A stretch of DNA of 64,000 nucleotides from an uncultured bacterium (GTDB lineage Bacteria; Bacillota; Clostridia; Oscillospirales; Acutalibacteraceae), in assembly GCA_949283655.1 (NCBI GenBank), contig CASDTH010000007.1, positions 49,213 through 113,212 of the forward strand, written 5' to 3'. Shown one piece after another: positions 37,579 through 46,365 of the stretch; the first letter of the stretch is position 1, and each line of letters starts with the position of its first letter. Position numbers and translations under genes: made by a program. Under the pieces are notes generated by a model. The model saw only the letters and a list, made by a program, of their open reading frames with translations, was not told where the DNA came from and searched no databases.

Positions 37579-38607
37579 ATGCTGGAAACGTTAAAAAAGC
37601 TTTGTGCTTTGCCGGGCGCATCCGGCCGGGAGGACGCTGTGCGGGAATTCCTGATTGAGCGCATCAGGCCCCATGCGGAATATGAGGTGGATGCGCTCGG
37701 GAATCTGCTGGTGCATAAAAAGGGCGCCGTGCGGGCGAAAAAGAGAGTCATGCTCGCCGCGCATATGGATGAGGTTGCGTTGATCGTGACCTATATCACA
37801 GAGGAGGGTTACCTTCGCTTTGCCCCCGTCGGCGGGATCGATCCGCGCGTGCTGTTTGGGCGCAGCGTATTCGTTGGGGAGCACAGGCTGCCGGGTGTGA
37901 TTGGCTCTCTGCCGGTGCACCTGCTGGAGAAGGAGGAGCTTTCTAAAATGCCGGATGAGGAGAAGCTCTATATCGATATCGGCGCATCTTCTGCTGCTCA
38001 GGCGCAGGAAGCTGTCCATTTGGGGGATATCGCCTATTTTGACTCTACGTTTATGCCGTTTGGCGAGCGCAGGATCAAAGCGAAGGCGCTGGATGACCGT
38101 GCGGGCTGCGCCATTTTGTTGGAAATGATCGAGAGCGAGCTGCCCTATGATCTGGAGTTTGCCTTTACAGTGCAGGAGGAGGTCGGCCTGCGCGGTGCGG
38201 GCGCGGCGGCCTACCAGCTCGCGCCCGACTATGCCATCGTGGTGGAAACGACAACTGCGGCGGATATTGCAGGTGTTCAGCCGCATAAGCGCGTCTGCGC
38301 CTTGGGCAAGGGAGCGGTTGTTTCCTTTATGGATAAAGGTACACTCTATGACCGAGGGCTTTATGACTTTGCGTTCTCCCTTGCAGAGCGGAAAAATATC
38401 CGCTGCCAGACGAAGACGATGGTGGCCGGCGGCAATGATGCAGGAGCAATCCACAAAAGCCGCGGTGGGGTGAAAACCATCGCCGTCTCCGTGCCGTGCC
38501 GCTACCTGCACTCGCCCTCCTGTGTGATTGAGGAGGGGGATCTCTACGATACGGCAGATCTAGTGCGGGCATTGGCGCAAAGCTTTGCCGATGATTCGGC
38601 TACTTGA
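37579..38607 (+). CDS. M42 family aminopeptidase (second of two)
   Basis: A 342-residue paralogue of the preceding gene. Ligands are in LAAHMDEVA, KALDDRAG, FTVQEEVGLRGA, VETTTAAD and CRYLHSPS. The GGNDAGAIHKSRGGV segment is a family hallmark. Its ATG starts at the base after the upstream stop codon. Its end overlaps the GNAT gene by 17 nt, so all three are cotranscribed. Confidence 0.94.
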   Translation: MLETLKKLCALPGASGREDAVREFLIERIRPHAEYEVDALGNLLVHKKGAVRAKKRVMLAAHMDEVALIVTYITEEGYLRFAPVGGIDPRVLFGRSVFVGEHRLPGVIGSLPVHLLEKEELSKMPDEEKLYIDIGASSAAQAQEAVHLGDIAYFDSTFMPFGERRIKAKALDDRAGCAILLEMIESELPYDLEFAFTVQEEVGLRGAGAAAYQLAPDYAIVVETTTAADIAGVQPHKRVCALGKGAVVSFMDKGTLYDRGLYDFAFSLAERKNIRCQTKTMVAGGNDAGAIHKSRGGVKTIAVSVPCRYLHSPSCVIEEGDLYDTADLVRALAQSFADDSAT

Positions 38608-39364
38608 GCGCGGGGGGCAACGCGCCTTCCTCTCTTTTTGCGAGGGGAGCCCCTGCGGCGTGCGGATCGCCTCGTTTTTAAGGGCTTATGGCATGGAGCG
38701 CCCCTTCGCTCTGTTTTGGGGGCAGGAGGATGCGGCCGGCCGGCTGACCGCCGCAATCTCGCGTATTGACGGCGATGTGACGGTGTGCGCCTCCCCGCAT
38801 ACGCAGCGGGAGGAGCTATGGGCGTTTTTGCAGGCGGTGGGCTTTCATAGCGTTCTATGTCCGGCGCAGGCAGCGCCCCAGAAGGCGTTGCACGCCCTCC
38901 ATCCCGTGCAGCGCTGCGCAGTGATGCGGCTGGAGCGGCCCATCGTGCCGCAGCAGGGTGCTTTTGGCGAGTTGTGCCCCTCGCCGGAATTGCGGGAGGT
39001 TTACGCTCTGCTGCGAGCGGCGGGCGAACCGCTGCCAGGCCTGCCGTCTTGGCTCCCGGATGTTTCCCACAGGGTGCGACACGGTGCAGCCTGCGTGTGG
39101 GCGCTGCGGGAGGGCACAGCCCTTACTTCCTGCGCTATGGCGGTCGCCCAAACAGAGCGGGAGGCGCTGCTTGGCGGCGTGGCGGTGCTTCCGGAAAAAC
39201 GTGGCCATGGCCGCGGCTCTTATGTGGCTGCAGCGCTCTGCCAATTTCTCGCTATGCAGGGGCGCTGCGTTTATCTCCTCCGCCGGGAGGGGGAGCACGA
39301 GCTGTTTTACCGGCGGATTGGCTTTGCGCCGTATGGCGGGCCGGTTCTGATGATAACCGGGTAG
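38591..39364 (+). CDS. GNAT-family N-acetyltransferase
   Basis: A 257-residue protein. The C-terminal half is a GNAT domain with the acetyl-CoA-binding segment LLGGVAVLPEKRGHGRGSYVAAALCQFL (RxxGxG/S type), followed by FYRRIGFAPYG. The N-terminal half is less conserved and may be a degenerate GNAT-like fold. TTG 38585 and ATG 38591 are possible starts. The acceptor is unknown. It overlaps the upstream M42 gene. Confidence 0.8.
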   Translation: MIRLLERGGQRAFLSFCEGSPCGVRIASFLRAYGMERPFALFWGQEDAAGRLTAAISRIDGDVTVCASPHTQREELWAFLQAVGFHSVLCPAQAAPQKALHALHPVQRCAVMRLERPIVPQQGAFGELCPSPELREVYALLRAAGEPLPGLPSWLPDVSHRVRHGAACVWALREGTALTSCAMAVAQTEREALLGGVAVLPEKRGHGRGSYVAAALCQFLAMQGRCVYLLRREGEHELFYRRIGFAPYGGPVLMITG

Positions 39365-39427
39365 GCCTGTGCTTGTCTGAGAGGCAGCGCAGGGTGATTT
39401 CACAAATAAAGGAGTTTTTCAATACAT

Positions 39428-40693
39428 ATGCAGCAGCCTTTTTTTCAGCTGGATCCTGTGATTCAACAGGCCGGGCAGGAAGCGATGGAGCGCGCACAGG
39501 CAGATTTTCAAAGGATTGAGGAGATCACCGAATACAATCAGCTTAAGGTGCTCTCTGCCTTTATCAATCGCGGGGTCAGCGAGAGCCACTTTGTTTCCTC
39601 TACTGGTTATGGATATGATGACCGTGGGAGAGAAACCCTTGACCACGTCTTTGCCGATGTGATGGGGGCGGAGGATGCGCTTGTGCGCCACTCCTTCACC
39701 TGTGGGACCCATACGCTGGCGGTTGCGCTCTATGGCGTCCTGCGCCCGGGCGACACCATGCTCAGCGCGACGGGCACGCCTTATGATACCATTCACTCCG
39801 TGATCGGCCTGCGTGGGGAGGGGCAGGGCTCCCTAAAGGATTACGGCATCCGCTACCGCCAGGTGGAGTTAGGGGATGATGGCCTGCCGGATATTCCCGC
39901 CATCTGCGCAGCGATGGATCACAGCACAAAAATGGTCTATCTCCAGCGCTCGCGCGGCTATTCCCTCCGCCCGAGCCTGAGCGTGGAACAAATCGGCGAG
40001 GTGGCACGGGCTGTCAAAGCCGTGAAACCGGATGTAGTCGTCATGGTGGATAATTGCTACGGCGAGTTTGTTGAGCGGGAGGAGCCGCTGGCCGCAGGCG
40101 CAGATTTGATCGCGGGCTCGCTCATCAAAAACCCCGGAGGCGGCATCGCGCCTACGGGCGGCTATATCGCCGGGCGTGCAGATCTGGTGGAGCTCTGCTC
40201 CTACCGGATGACCACCCCAGGCCTGGGCCGTGAGGTCGGCGCAACGCTTGGGCAAAACCGCCCGCTGTTTATGGGCCTGTTCCATGCGCCGCATGTGACC
40301 GGGGAGGCGCTCAAGACCGCCGCCTTTACCGCCGCGCTATTTGAAACGCTAGGCTTTGCGGTGACGCCGCGCTGTGGGGAGGTGCGGCACGATATCATTC
40401 AGGCCGTCCTCCTGCGGGAGGAAAAGGCGCTCATCGCCTTCTGCCAGGGCATGCAGAAGGGGGCGCCGGTGGATGCCTTTGTTTCGCCGGAGCCATGGGA
40501 TATGCCTGGCTACGACAGCCAGGTTATCATGGCAGCCGGGGCGTTTACGCTCGGCTCCTCGATCGAGCTGTCGGCTGACGCGCCGCTGCGCGAGCCGTTT
40601 GCCGCATGGATGCAGGGCGGGCTCAATTTTCACAGTGCAAAGATGGGCGTCCTGCTTGCTGCACAGGAGATGAAAAACAGGGGAGTGATTTAA
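39428..40693 (+). CDS. PLP-dependent lyase of the aluminium-resistance / methionine gamma-lyase-like family
   Basis: A 421-residue PLP enzyme related to cystathionine beta-lyases (Alum_res family). STGYGYDDRGRETLDHVFADV and the cofactor segment around SFTCGTHTLAVALYGVLRPGD are typical. VVMVDNCYGEFVE provides the PLP Asp, and GSLIKNPGGGIAPTGGYIAG contains the Schiff-base Lys at about position 234. The true substrate of the family is not settled. The ATG is 63 nt after the GNAT gene. It is followed by the DUF2461 gene after 1 nt. Confidence 0.93.
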   Translation: MQQPFFQLDPVIQQAGQEAMERAQADFQRIEEITEYNQLKVLSAFINRGVSESHFVSSTGYGYDDRGRETLDHVFADVMGAEDALVRHSFTCGTHTLAVALYGVLRPGDTMLSATGTPYDTIHSVIGLRGEGQGSLKDYGIRYRQVELGDDGLPDIPAICAAMDHSTKMVYLQRSRGYSLRPSLSVEQIGEVARAVKAVKPDVVVMVDNCYGEFVEREEPLAAGADLIAGSLIKNPGGGIAPTGGYIAGRADLVELCSYRMTTPGLGREVGATLGQNRPLFMGLFHAPHVTGEALKTAAFTAALFETLGFAVTPRCGEVRHDIIQAVLLREEKALIAFCQGMQKGAPVDAFVSPEPWDMPGYDSQVIMAAGAFTLGSSIELSADAPLREPFAAWMQGGLNFHSAKMGVLLAAQEMKNRGVI

Positions 40694-40694
40694 A

Positions 40695-41450
40695 ATGGCC
40701 GCAAAGCAGGAGATGGGCGCTGCGGCATACCGTGGCATCACGCCGGATGCGCTTTGGTTACTGGCGGAGAACCGCTTTCATAACAGCAAGGAGTTTTATG
40801 AATCTAAAAAAACAGCGATTAAGGAGCAGGTTTTGCTCCCCATGCAGCAAATTGGCGCCGCACTGACAGATATGATGGAAAAAATCGATCCCCAAATCAG
40901 CGTGATTCCAAGCCGGATGGTTTCACGTATCCGGCGGGATACCCGCTTCACCAAAGATAAAACGCTCTACCGCGAGCATGTCTGGATCACCTTTATGCGC
41001 CCCAAGCAGGAGTACCCCTCCTCGCCCGCATTTTGGTTTGAGGTCACGCCGCAGGGCTATACCTTCGGCGTGGGGTATTATTGCACCACGCCGAAGCTGA
41101 TGCAAGCCTACCGCGCCGCTATTTTGGAGGATCCGGCGGCGTTCCGGCGTGCTGTACGCAAGGCGGAGCGCGCGGGCTTTGCCTTTGGCGGCGAGAGCTA
41201 CAAAAAGGGGCGCCCTGGCGGCGTGCCCGAAGATTTGCGCCCGTATTATAACCGAAAGGATGCCTTTATCTGCCGGGAGAGCACGAGCCTCGCTCCGCTT
41301 GCTGACGCCGGAATCCTTGAAGAGCTGCGGGAGGGGTTTCGTGCGCTTGTGCCGCTGTACCGCTTCCTGCTCCGGGCGGCTGAAGCACTGGAGGATGCGG
41401 GCAGAGAAGAGCCGGAATGGTTTCAATTTAACCAGATCGGCGGCAGATAA
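40695..41450 (+). CDS. DUF2461 family protein
   Basis: A 251-residue protein of the DUF2461 family: RFHNSKEFYESKKTAIKEQVLLPM near the start, SRIRRDTRFTKDKTLYREHVWITF in the middle (conserved RDxRFxxDKxPY-like motif) and FWFEVTPQGYTFGVGYY. Function unknown. Its ATG is 1 nt after the stop of the PLP-enzyme gene, which implies coupling. Confidence 0.88.
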   Translation: MAAKQEMGAAAYRGITPDALWLLAENRFHNSKEFYESKKTAIKEQVLLPMQQIGAALTDMMEKIDPQISVIPSRMVSRIRRDTRFTKDKTLYREHVWITFMRPKQEYPSSPAFWFEVTPQGYTFGVGYYCTTPKLMQAYRAAILEDPAAFRRAVRKAERAGFAFGGESYKKGRPGGVPEDLRPYYNRKDAFICRESTSLAPLADAGILEELREGFRALVPLYRFLLRAAEALEDAGREEPEWFQFNQIGGR

Positions 41451-41664
41451 ATCGTTACTAGGCAATCAGATCGGAAATTTTACAATATATATAATTTATT
41501 AATTAATTTTTATTATTTAGATAAATATAACAAAAACAAGCAACGCAATAAACAGTGCATTTTATTGATTATTGCAAAATATCTGCTTTAAAGAACTGCT
41601 TATTTCACCTATGAAGGGGGTGGATATACAGTTTGTGTTTTGCTTATGACCAGCGATCAAAATT

Positions 41665-41696
41665 AACGGCCTCGCTTGAGCGAGGCCGTTTTTTAT
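41665..41696. terminator. Bidirectional terminator at the end of the csm operon
   Basis: AACGGCCTCGC and GCGAGGCCGTT (41665-41690) form a strong stem with a TTGA loop, followed on the plus strand by TTTTTT. On the minus strand the stem is followed by AATTTT. It lies just after the last minus-strand gene (stop at 41701). The rest of the AT-rich gap 41451-41664 shows no gene and no direct repeats. Confidence 0.82.
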
Positions 41697-41700
41697 GGTT

Positions 41701-42093
41701 CTATTTGTTTTGATTCAACCAGGCCGCACCTATGACGGCCCCTGTATCATTTACTACGCTGCCACCTACTGTGAGCAGGCGCGAGGTATCCAGCCCCATC
41801 TCTTTGCAAGCGAAAACATACATGGCGGAAACCAATGCATAGTCGCATTCGTTTTCATCCGGTAACGGATCGACCGACTCCCATTGCAAGGCACTGCGCA
41901 CAGGTATCGCTTGCCCATCCATCAAAATAGGAGGAAGTTTCTCTTGCGGTTTGGCACGGGCCGACAGCATCCTGCCCGCATAGGGGATTACAACAGCAGG
42001 CGTCCCGCCTCGATATCTCCGAATGAGTGGATCATACACAGCATCCCGAAAAATAATGACATCGTGCCCCCCGACATAGGATTTTATTTTCAT
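41701..42093 (-). CDS. Unrecognised protein at the end of the csm operon
   Basis: A 130-residue soluble protein that I do not recognise. Segments that look structured are YVGGHDVIIFRDAVYDPLIRR, GTPAVVIPYAGRMLSARA, CDYALVSAMYVFACKEMGL and LLTVGGSVVNDTGAVIGAAWL. The last alternates like a Rossmann or beta-rich core. No signal peptide, membrane helix or catalytic motif is visible. The ATG follows GGGAGG, 33 nt after csm6, and a terminator follows, so it belongs to the csm transcript. The cyclic-oligoadenylate ring-nuclease (DUF1874) signature is not apparent. Confidence 0.75.
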   Translation of the reverse strand: MKIKSYVGGHDVIIFRDAVYDPLIRRYRGGTPAVVIPYAGRMLSARAKPQEKLPPILMDGQAIPVRSALQWESVDPLPDENECDYALVSAMYVFACKEMGLDTSRLLTVGGSVVNDTGAVIGAAWLNQNK

Positions 42094-42126
42094 TCAAAAC
42101 CTCCCAGTTTGCTGTTTTATTTATTA

Positions 42127-43518
42127 TTATGAGTTAACATCCAATTCGGCCAGAATTTTACCCTCTATTCTTTTAAGACCGTTCCATTTCAGACTGTTCA
42201 CACCGATCGCGATTTGATATTCGTCCCGCAACAGGGCTAAAATTTCCTCCGCTGATGAACCCGTTTTTTCTTGAATCTGTTGCTCCGTAATTCCCTTCAT
42301 TTCATGGGATGCAAAATTGCGGATCGTTTCCTCAGCTTTTCTTAGTTTTTGAAATTTTTTTACTTCTAAGTCAACATGGCCTTCGTTTTTAAGATATTCC
42401 ATATAGTGTAGCATTTGTATCGCAGAAAGCGGACCGTCTTTAAAAGATCTCCAATACTGATGATCTAGATATCGTAAAAAATTAGGCGTCTTGTTTTGGA
42501 GGAGATGGCGCTTCATTTTGGCGACGCCGTTTTGATCTGTATCGCAGAATATCAGAATATCATATCCGGCGCGCTTCAGCCGCATGCGCATGATTGTGGT
42601 CAGCACCGGGGAGAGCGCGCGGGAGTAATCATTCCACGCCTCGCGCTTTACCAATGTTTCAAGATACAACAGATAATCATAGCACCGTCGTGCTTCTTCG
42701 GAGGCGTTCTGTATCGCCGGCTCATAAAAATCCTGGCCTTTTTTGCCCTCCTCATTCAGATTCAGATGGGCTGCTGCTTCTTTCAGTAAAATCGGCAATT
42801 GGGGCGAGAACAGTTCTTTTTCTTTTGAGTTTTCATAAAGGTCTTTTGCGGCGGTGTAAGCATAACTCTGGACGAGCTTTGTGATATTTTTAACCATGAT
42901 GGTGCGCACTGCGTTTGTACAGGTTACTTCCTGGCATCGATCTTCCGTAAAGGTTACTGTGTTGTCATCACTGTCTTGGCGCGTGACGATTCCATCCTCG
43001 CCCAAATTGTTTTCCGCCAGCGTTGTGCTGTAAAAATCCCTGCTCGTATTTGAATCCTTGCGAGGGGTTAGCACCTGGATTGGAAATACCTTAAAGCCGA
43101 TTGTCGCTTTTAGCAGATAAAGCGAGGCTTGCATTTGAGGCGTGCCGGAGGAGAGGTTGACCAGAAGCTGAGCATCCATGTTTTCGGCGTGAATCTGCTC
43201 CAAATAATCTCGAAACAGATGATCAAACTGATCAAACAGCGCTGCGTTTGTAATTTCTTTTGGGCAATGCATAAATTGAATCTCAATTCCTGGCGACACG
43301 TGCTCCAGCATAGAGGAATAGCGGTGATCCTGTGCTTCAAACGCTTGGAAGCGTTCGGTTAAAAATAAATACGCCTTCCGCGGGCGGTATTTACGCACAA
43401 TATGGAGGAGCGCTCCATCTCGATAGATATCGCGATAAACAGGGTCTGCGCTACAAGGGTCCCGGTCGGATACCGGGCTAAACAAAACATATGCCGCATC
43501 CGGACTGATATATTCCAT
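42127..43518 (-). CDS. csm6: Type III-A CRISPR ribonuclease Csm6 (CARF-HEPN)
   Basis: A 463-residue two-domain protein. The N-terminal CARF domain, which binds cyclic oligoadenylate, has the ligand motif NLSSGTPQM at 121-129. The C-terminal HEPN ribonuclease has RNFASH with Arg400 and His405 (Rx4H). In active type III systems Cas10 makes cyclic oligoadenylate and this switches on Csm6 to cut RNA. Here the only cas10 trace is a fragment, so its activator would have to come from elsewhere. The reading frame is intact. The ATG follows GAGGGAA, 35 nt after cas6. Confidence 0.92.
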   Translation of the reverse strand: MEYISPDAAYVLFSPVSDRDPCSADPVYRDIYRDGALLHIVRKYRPRKAYLFLTERFQAFEAQDHRYSSMLEHVSPGIEIQFMHCPKEITNAALFDQFDHLFRDYLEQIHAENMDAQLLVNLSSGTPQMQASLYLLKATIGFKVFPIQVLTPRKDSNTSRDFYSTTLAENNLGEDGIVTRQDSDDNTVTFTEDRCQEVTCTNAVRTIMVKNITKLVQSYAYTAAKDLYENSKEKELFSPQLPILLKEAAAHLNLNEEGKKGQDFYEPAIQNASEEARRCYDYLLYLETLVKREAWNDYSRALSPVLTTIMRMRLKRAGYDILIFCDTDQNGVAKMKRHLLQNKTPNFLRYLDHQYWRSFKDGPLSAIQMLHYMEYLKNEGHVDLEVKKFQKLRKAEETIRNFASHEMKGITEQQIQEKTGSSAEEILALLRDEYQIAIGVNSLKWNGLKRIEGKILAELDVNS

Positions 43519-43553
43519 AGTTAATGTTCCCTCTAAATCGAAATTTGATGCGC

Positions 43554-44312
43554 CTATTGCCGTGTATGCTGTGTAATGAAAGAGGTTGTCACAGCACCCA
43601 TGCCAAGAGCCGTTTTAACGCCGATGCCGCAATAGGGGGCAAAGGCAACAAGTAGCCGCCACAGCTCCATAATAGGGGCCGATAACCGAGTGGAAAATTG
43701 TACGCTGCCCATAAACCCGGGGATCCGCTGGCCTTTCAGCCAGTAATCCCGGCTGGTCAGGCGGTACCGGCGCAGTGTTAAGCCGGAGACCAGCATGTGG
43801 AATGCATCTTCGTCCTCCATTGCGCACTCCGGCATCAATGCGTTCCATCGCATAAATAGGCTTTGGGCGATCAGCTCTGTTGAGGGAAACTGTGCGTATT
43901 TCCCATCCACTTTAAATGTGCAGGGGGCTTCAAATGAAATCTGCGCAAGCGAGCTGTCCGGCCAATCCGCGCAGTAGGCCAGCAAATCAGCAACAGACAG
44001 CAGCGGTGACGCCGTGCATTGCAACACCTCAGGCGGCGAGGCACAACATTGCAGTGGAATTTGTTACCAGCTTTGCAGCAAACTTGTTAGCTGCTGTGCC
44101 TCACGAAACAAATCCAGCACCCAGACGCACTGCCTGGGCTCCGGCCCTGGACGGACGTGTTGGCGCAGTGGTGTGATCTCCTGCGTGTGCAGATGATCTG
44201 CCAACCCCGGCTCCATGCAGCCACACAATGCCCCATAGAGCGCGTAAGCCATATTGGGGCGAAAAGTCTCCAGCTCCGGCAGCTTGAGCTGCAATTCGAT
44301 ATGTGTAATCAT
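43554..44312 (-). pseudogene. cas6: Cas6 crRNA endoribonuclease gene with in-frame stop
   Basis: Read as one frame of 252 codons, the product has the size and motif order of type III Cas6: an N-terminal ITHIELQLKLPELE strand, ADHLHTQ, FRSLF/NRW-like SLFMRWNAL, RYRLTSRDYWLKGQRIPGFMGSV and the Gly-rich C-terminus GIGVKTALGMGAV. Codon 83 is TAA (44064-44066), and both halves are in the same frame, so one base change (for example CAA to TAA) explains it. The start ATG overlaps the csm5 stop (ATGA). A GTG at 44027 could restart translation. The usual His-Gly pair in the N-terminal helix appears as Tyr-Gly. A sequencing error remains possible. Confidence 0.85.
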
Positions 44313-45394
44313 GAAATATTTACCTCGCACAGGCCATACAGCATTGGCGCAGCGTTTACAGCCGTGCATTTCAGCATGTGTGGTGAAATGCCGTAATAGC
44401 TTTCGTCGCGGGCATTTTTCTCACGAAATGAGAGCGTCAGCAGCGCGGTGATATAGGGCAGCGCCTTCTCTTGAAGCCACGGGCCTGTGACCGTTTTGCT
44501 GAAATACCCGCTGCCGCCGCCCAGAAAGAGATGCTGGCTCAGCGTTGGCAGTGTGATTCCTGGATATTTTGAATACACATTCTCCATATACCACACGTCA
44601 AACTGCGTAATGGCATTCTTGATAAAATCAGGGGTGATAAATCCGGCAAGGCTGTGATCAATGGTGACCGGCACTTTGACGGTTAAGCCTGGCCGCAGGC
44701 ACTCCCGCACCTGATTGAGCTCTTTTACCCCGCCTTGGGGAAACCGGTCCATCTTGCGGCAGAGAACCATGTTTTCATTTGCGATCGGGGCGCTGTCGGC
44801 TACGCTGATGCCGCGGAAGATACTGTTGACCGCGTTGTTTCTTTTTTGGGGCTCGGCATCCAACGTGTGAAAAAGCTCCTCATCCAGTTGCTGCATACAG
44901 TTTTTAGCATTTTTTAGAAATGGCATGTCGTGGATGGAGGGCTGCTGTGCGTTTGGCGTCTTCTTCAGCACACAGGCCGCCGTGATGGCCGTGCGCAGCA
45001 TCCCTTTGATAGAGCTGCCGGGGATATACACGTCGCCATTGGCGTTGCGGCTGTGCAGCAAGATGTTTGCCGGCTGCCTGCCTTCGCCCAGAATGGCATC
45101 TCCGCAGCGGACCTCATATTGAAGCGCCGGTGCGAATTGTTCGGGGCCGCCGTTGTCTTGAAAGAATTCGAATAAGGTTCGCTGCGAGCCAAGCATATAA
45201 TCCTCGAATGCATCGACCAGCCCATTTTGTACAATGCACTCCATCAGTTTGTTGCTATCATAAAAGGTCACCACGCTACGCTTTTGGTCGTAGCTGTATT
45301 CTTTTTTGCTGACGCTGCGCCCCGACCCGGCAAAGCATGGGCCCTTCAAGGTCAGCTGCAGCGTGTAGGTTTTGGTTACGCCATTGTCAACCAT
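44309..45394 (-). CDS. csm5: Type III-A RAMP protein Csm5
   Basis: A 361-residue RAMP-fold protein that caps the crRNA 3' end side of the Csm complex. Features are YTLQLTLKGPCFAGSGRSVSKKEYSYD, VYIPGSSIKGMLRTAI (RAMP signature with Gly-rich turn) and the C-terminal LGGGSGYFSKTV. Intact frame. Its start overlaps the end of csm4 and its stop overlaps the cas6 start. Confidence 0.9.
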   Translation of the reverse strand: MVDNGVTKTYTLQLTLKGPCFAGSGRSVSKKEYSYDQKRSVVTFYDSNKLMECIVQNGLVDAFEDYMLGSQRTLFEFFQDNGGPEQFAPALQYEVRCGDAILGEGRQPANILLHSRNANGDVYIPGSSIKGMLRTAITAACVLKKTPNAQQPSIHDMPFLKNAKNCMQQLDEELFHTLDAEPQKRNNAVNSIFRGISVADSAPIANENMVLCRKMDRFPQGGVKELNQVRECLRPGLTVKVPVTIDHSLAGFITPDFIKNAITQFDVWYMENVYSKYPGITLPTLSQHLFLGGGSGYFSKTVTGPWLQEKALPYITALLTLSFREKNARDESYYGISPHMLKCTAVNAAPMLYGLCEVNIS

Positions 45395-46365
45395 GATTGC
45401 TTCACCCCCAAAAACATCGGCACCGCATAGCGGTATACCGGGTGTGGACAGCCCTTGGGCGCCACGTTATACACATCGCCCCGATAGGTGTGGCGGAATG
45501 TCGAACCGGCTGCCAAAAAGAATTGCGCTTGTTTCTTGTGCGGACCGCCCAGGCCGGAGGCCTGCACAAAGCCGCCCCGTCGGACGATTTGATACAGTGC
45601 GCCGTCCAGCGCCGGCTCCAATTCTTCATCCTTGGGCAGGCTGGTTGTCAAACTGATCCAGAATGCAGCCTGCGGTGTTTCCAGCGCCTCGGTGAGCAGC
45701 TTTGCCTGCCTGTTGCCCAGCTCCTCCAGCGGGCAGGCCGTAAGGAGCGCAAAGCCGCCGTATCCGCTGCTGATTTTGCCTCCAATACCGCCATAGCCGA
45801 TTTGGCGGATCGCCTCCGCAAGTGGAGCGAAAGCGGATTCTGTTTCTAACCCGGCCAAAAAATATAGTCCGCATCCATCATCAAAACGAAATTGGCCGAC
45901 CGTATACGGCAAGGCGTCCTCCCCGTCTGAAACGGCAACCCGCGTGGTGGTTGTTTCCTCCCCAAACCGTACAAGCAGCGTTTTCGGATTCAGCGGATTC
46001 CCACCGGATAGCGCCTGTAAATAGGCGGGGTATTGCTCCAGCGGCAGGTAGGCGACCTTTTTCATCACTTTGCGGTCGGCAGCATCCGTATCCCGCACAG
46101 CTTTGGCCTCCAGGCAGGGGCGCGGCAGGTAAAGCTGCTCCCCGCGATAGGGGAACGCATCGCTGAGCTTGAGCTGGTCATTTTGCACCAGCTCGCATAG
46201 CTCCCGGGGCCCTTCGGGGGAACGGCGCGCCGTAGCTTGGCACAAGGCGGAAAACATTCGGTCCGCGCAAAAGGTCATCTCACTGCCGGGCAGTGAAACG
46301 GCGGAAAGACTGTGGCCAAAATGAACCGACGAGGTAAACCGCAGTTTAAACAGATAATAGGTCAT
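45376..46365 (-). CDS. csm4: Type III-A RAMP protein Csm4
   Basis: A 329-residue RAMP protein that binds the 5' handle of crRNA and contacts Cas10. Visible elements are YLFKLRFTSSVHFGHSLSA, the conserved CADRMFSALC segment, IGYGGIGGKISSGYGGFAL (Gly-rich loop) and C-terminal KGCPHPVYRYAVPMFLG. An earlier ATG (46377) has no ribosome binding site; ATG 46365 follows AAGGATG. The frame is intact and overlaps csm3 and csm5. Confidence 0.92.
   Translation of the reverse strand: MTYYLFKLRFTSSVHFGHSLSAVSLPGSEMTFCADRMFSALCQATARRSPEGPRELCELVQNDQLKLSDAFPYRGEQLYLPRPCLEAKAVRDTDAADRKVMKKVAYLPLEQYPAYLQALSGGNPLNPKTLLVRFGEETTTTRVAVSDGEDALPYTVGQFRFDDGCGLYFLAGLETESAFAPLAEAIRQIGYGGIGGKISSGYGGFALLTACPLEELGNRQAKLLTEALETPQAAFWISLTTSLPKDEELEPALDGALYQIVRRGGFVQASGLGGPHKKQAQFFLAAGSTFRHTYRGDVYNVAPKGCPHPVYRYAVPMFLGVKQSWLTMA

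Noticed and set aside
41451..41700. Possible CRISPR array near the csm operon
   Set aside because: The gap is AT-rich but has no direct repeats separated by spacers. The same holds for 47770-48130.
41701..42093. DUF1874/AcrIII-1 type ring nuclease
   Set aside because: The characteristic N-terminal Asn-Ala-Phe-Ser start and the Gly-His-Glu segment are not visible.
44028..44066. Programmed stop-codon readthrough in cas6
   Set aside because: No known bacterial recoding signal or structure was seen beside the TAA; a point mutation is simpler.
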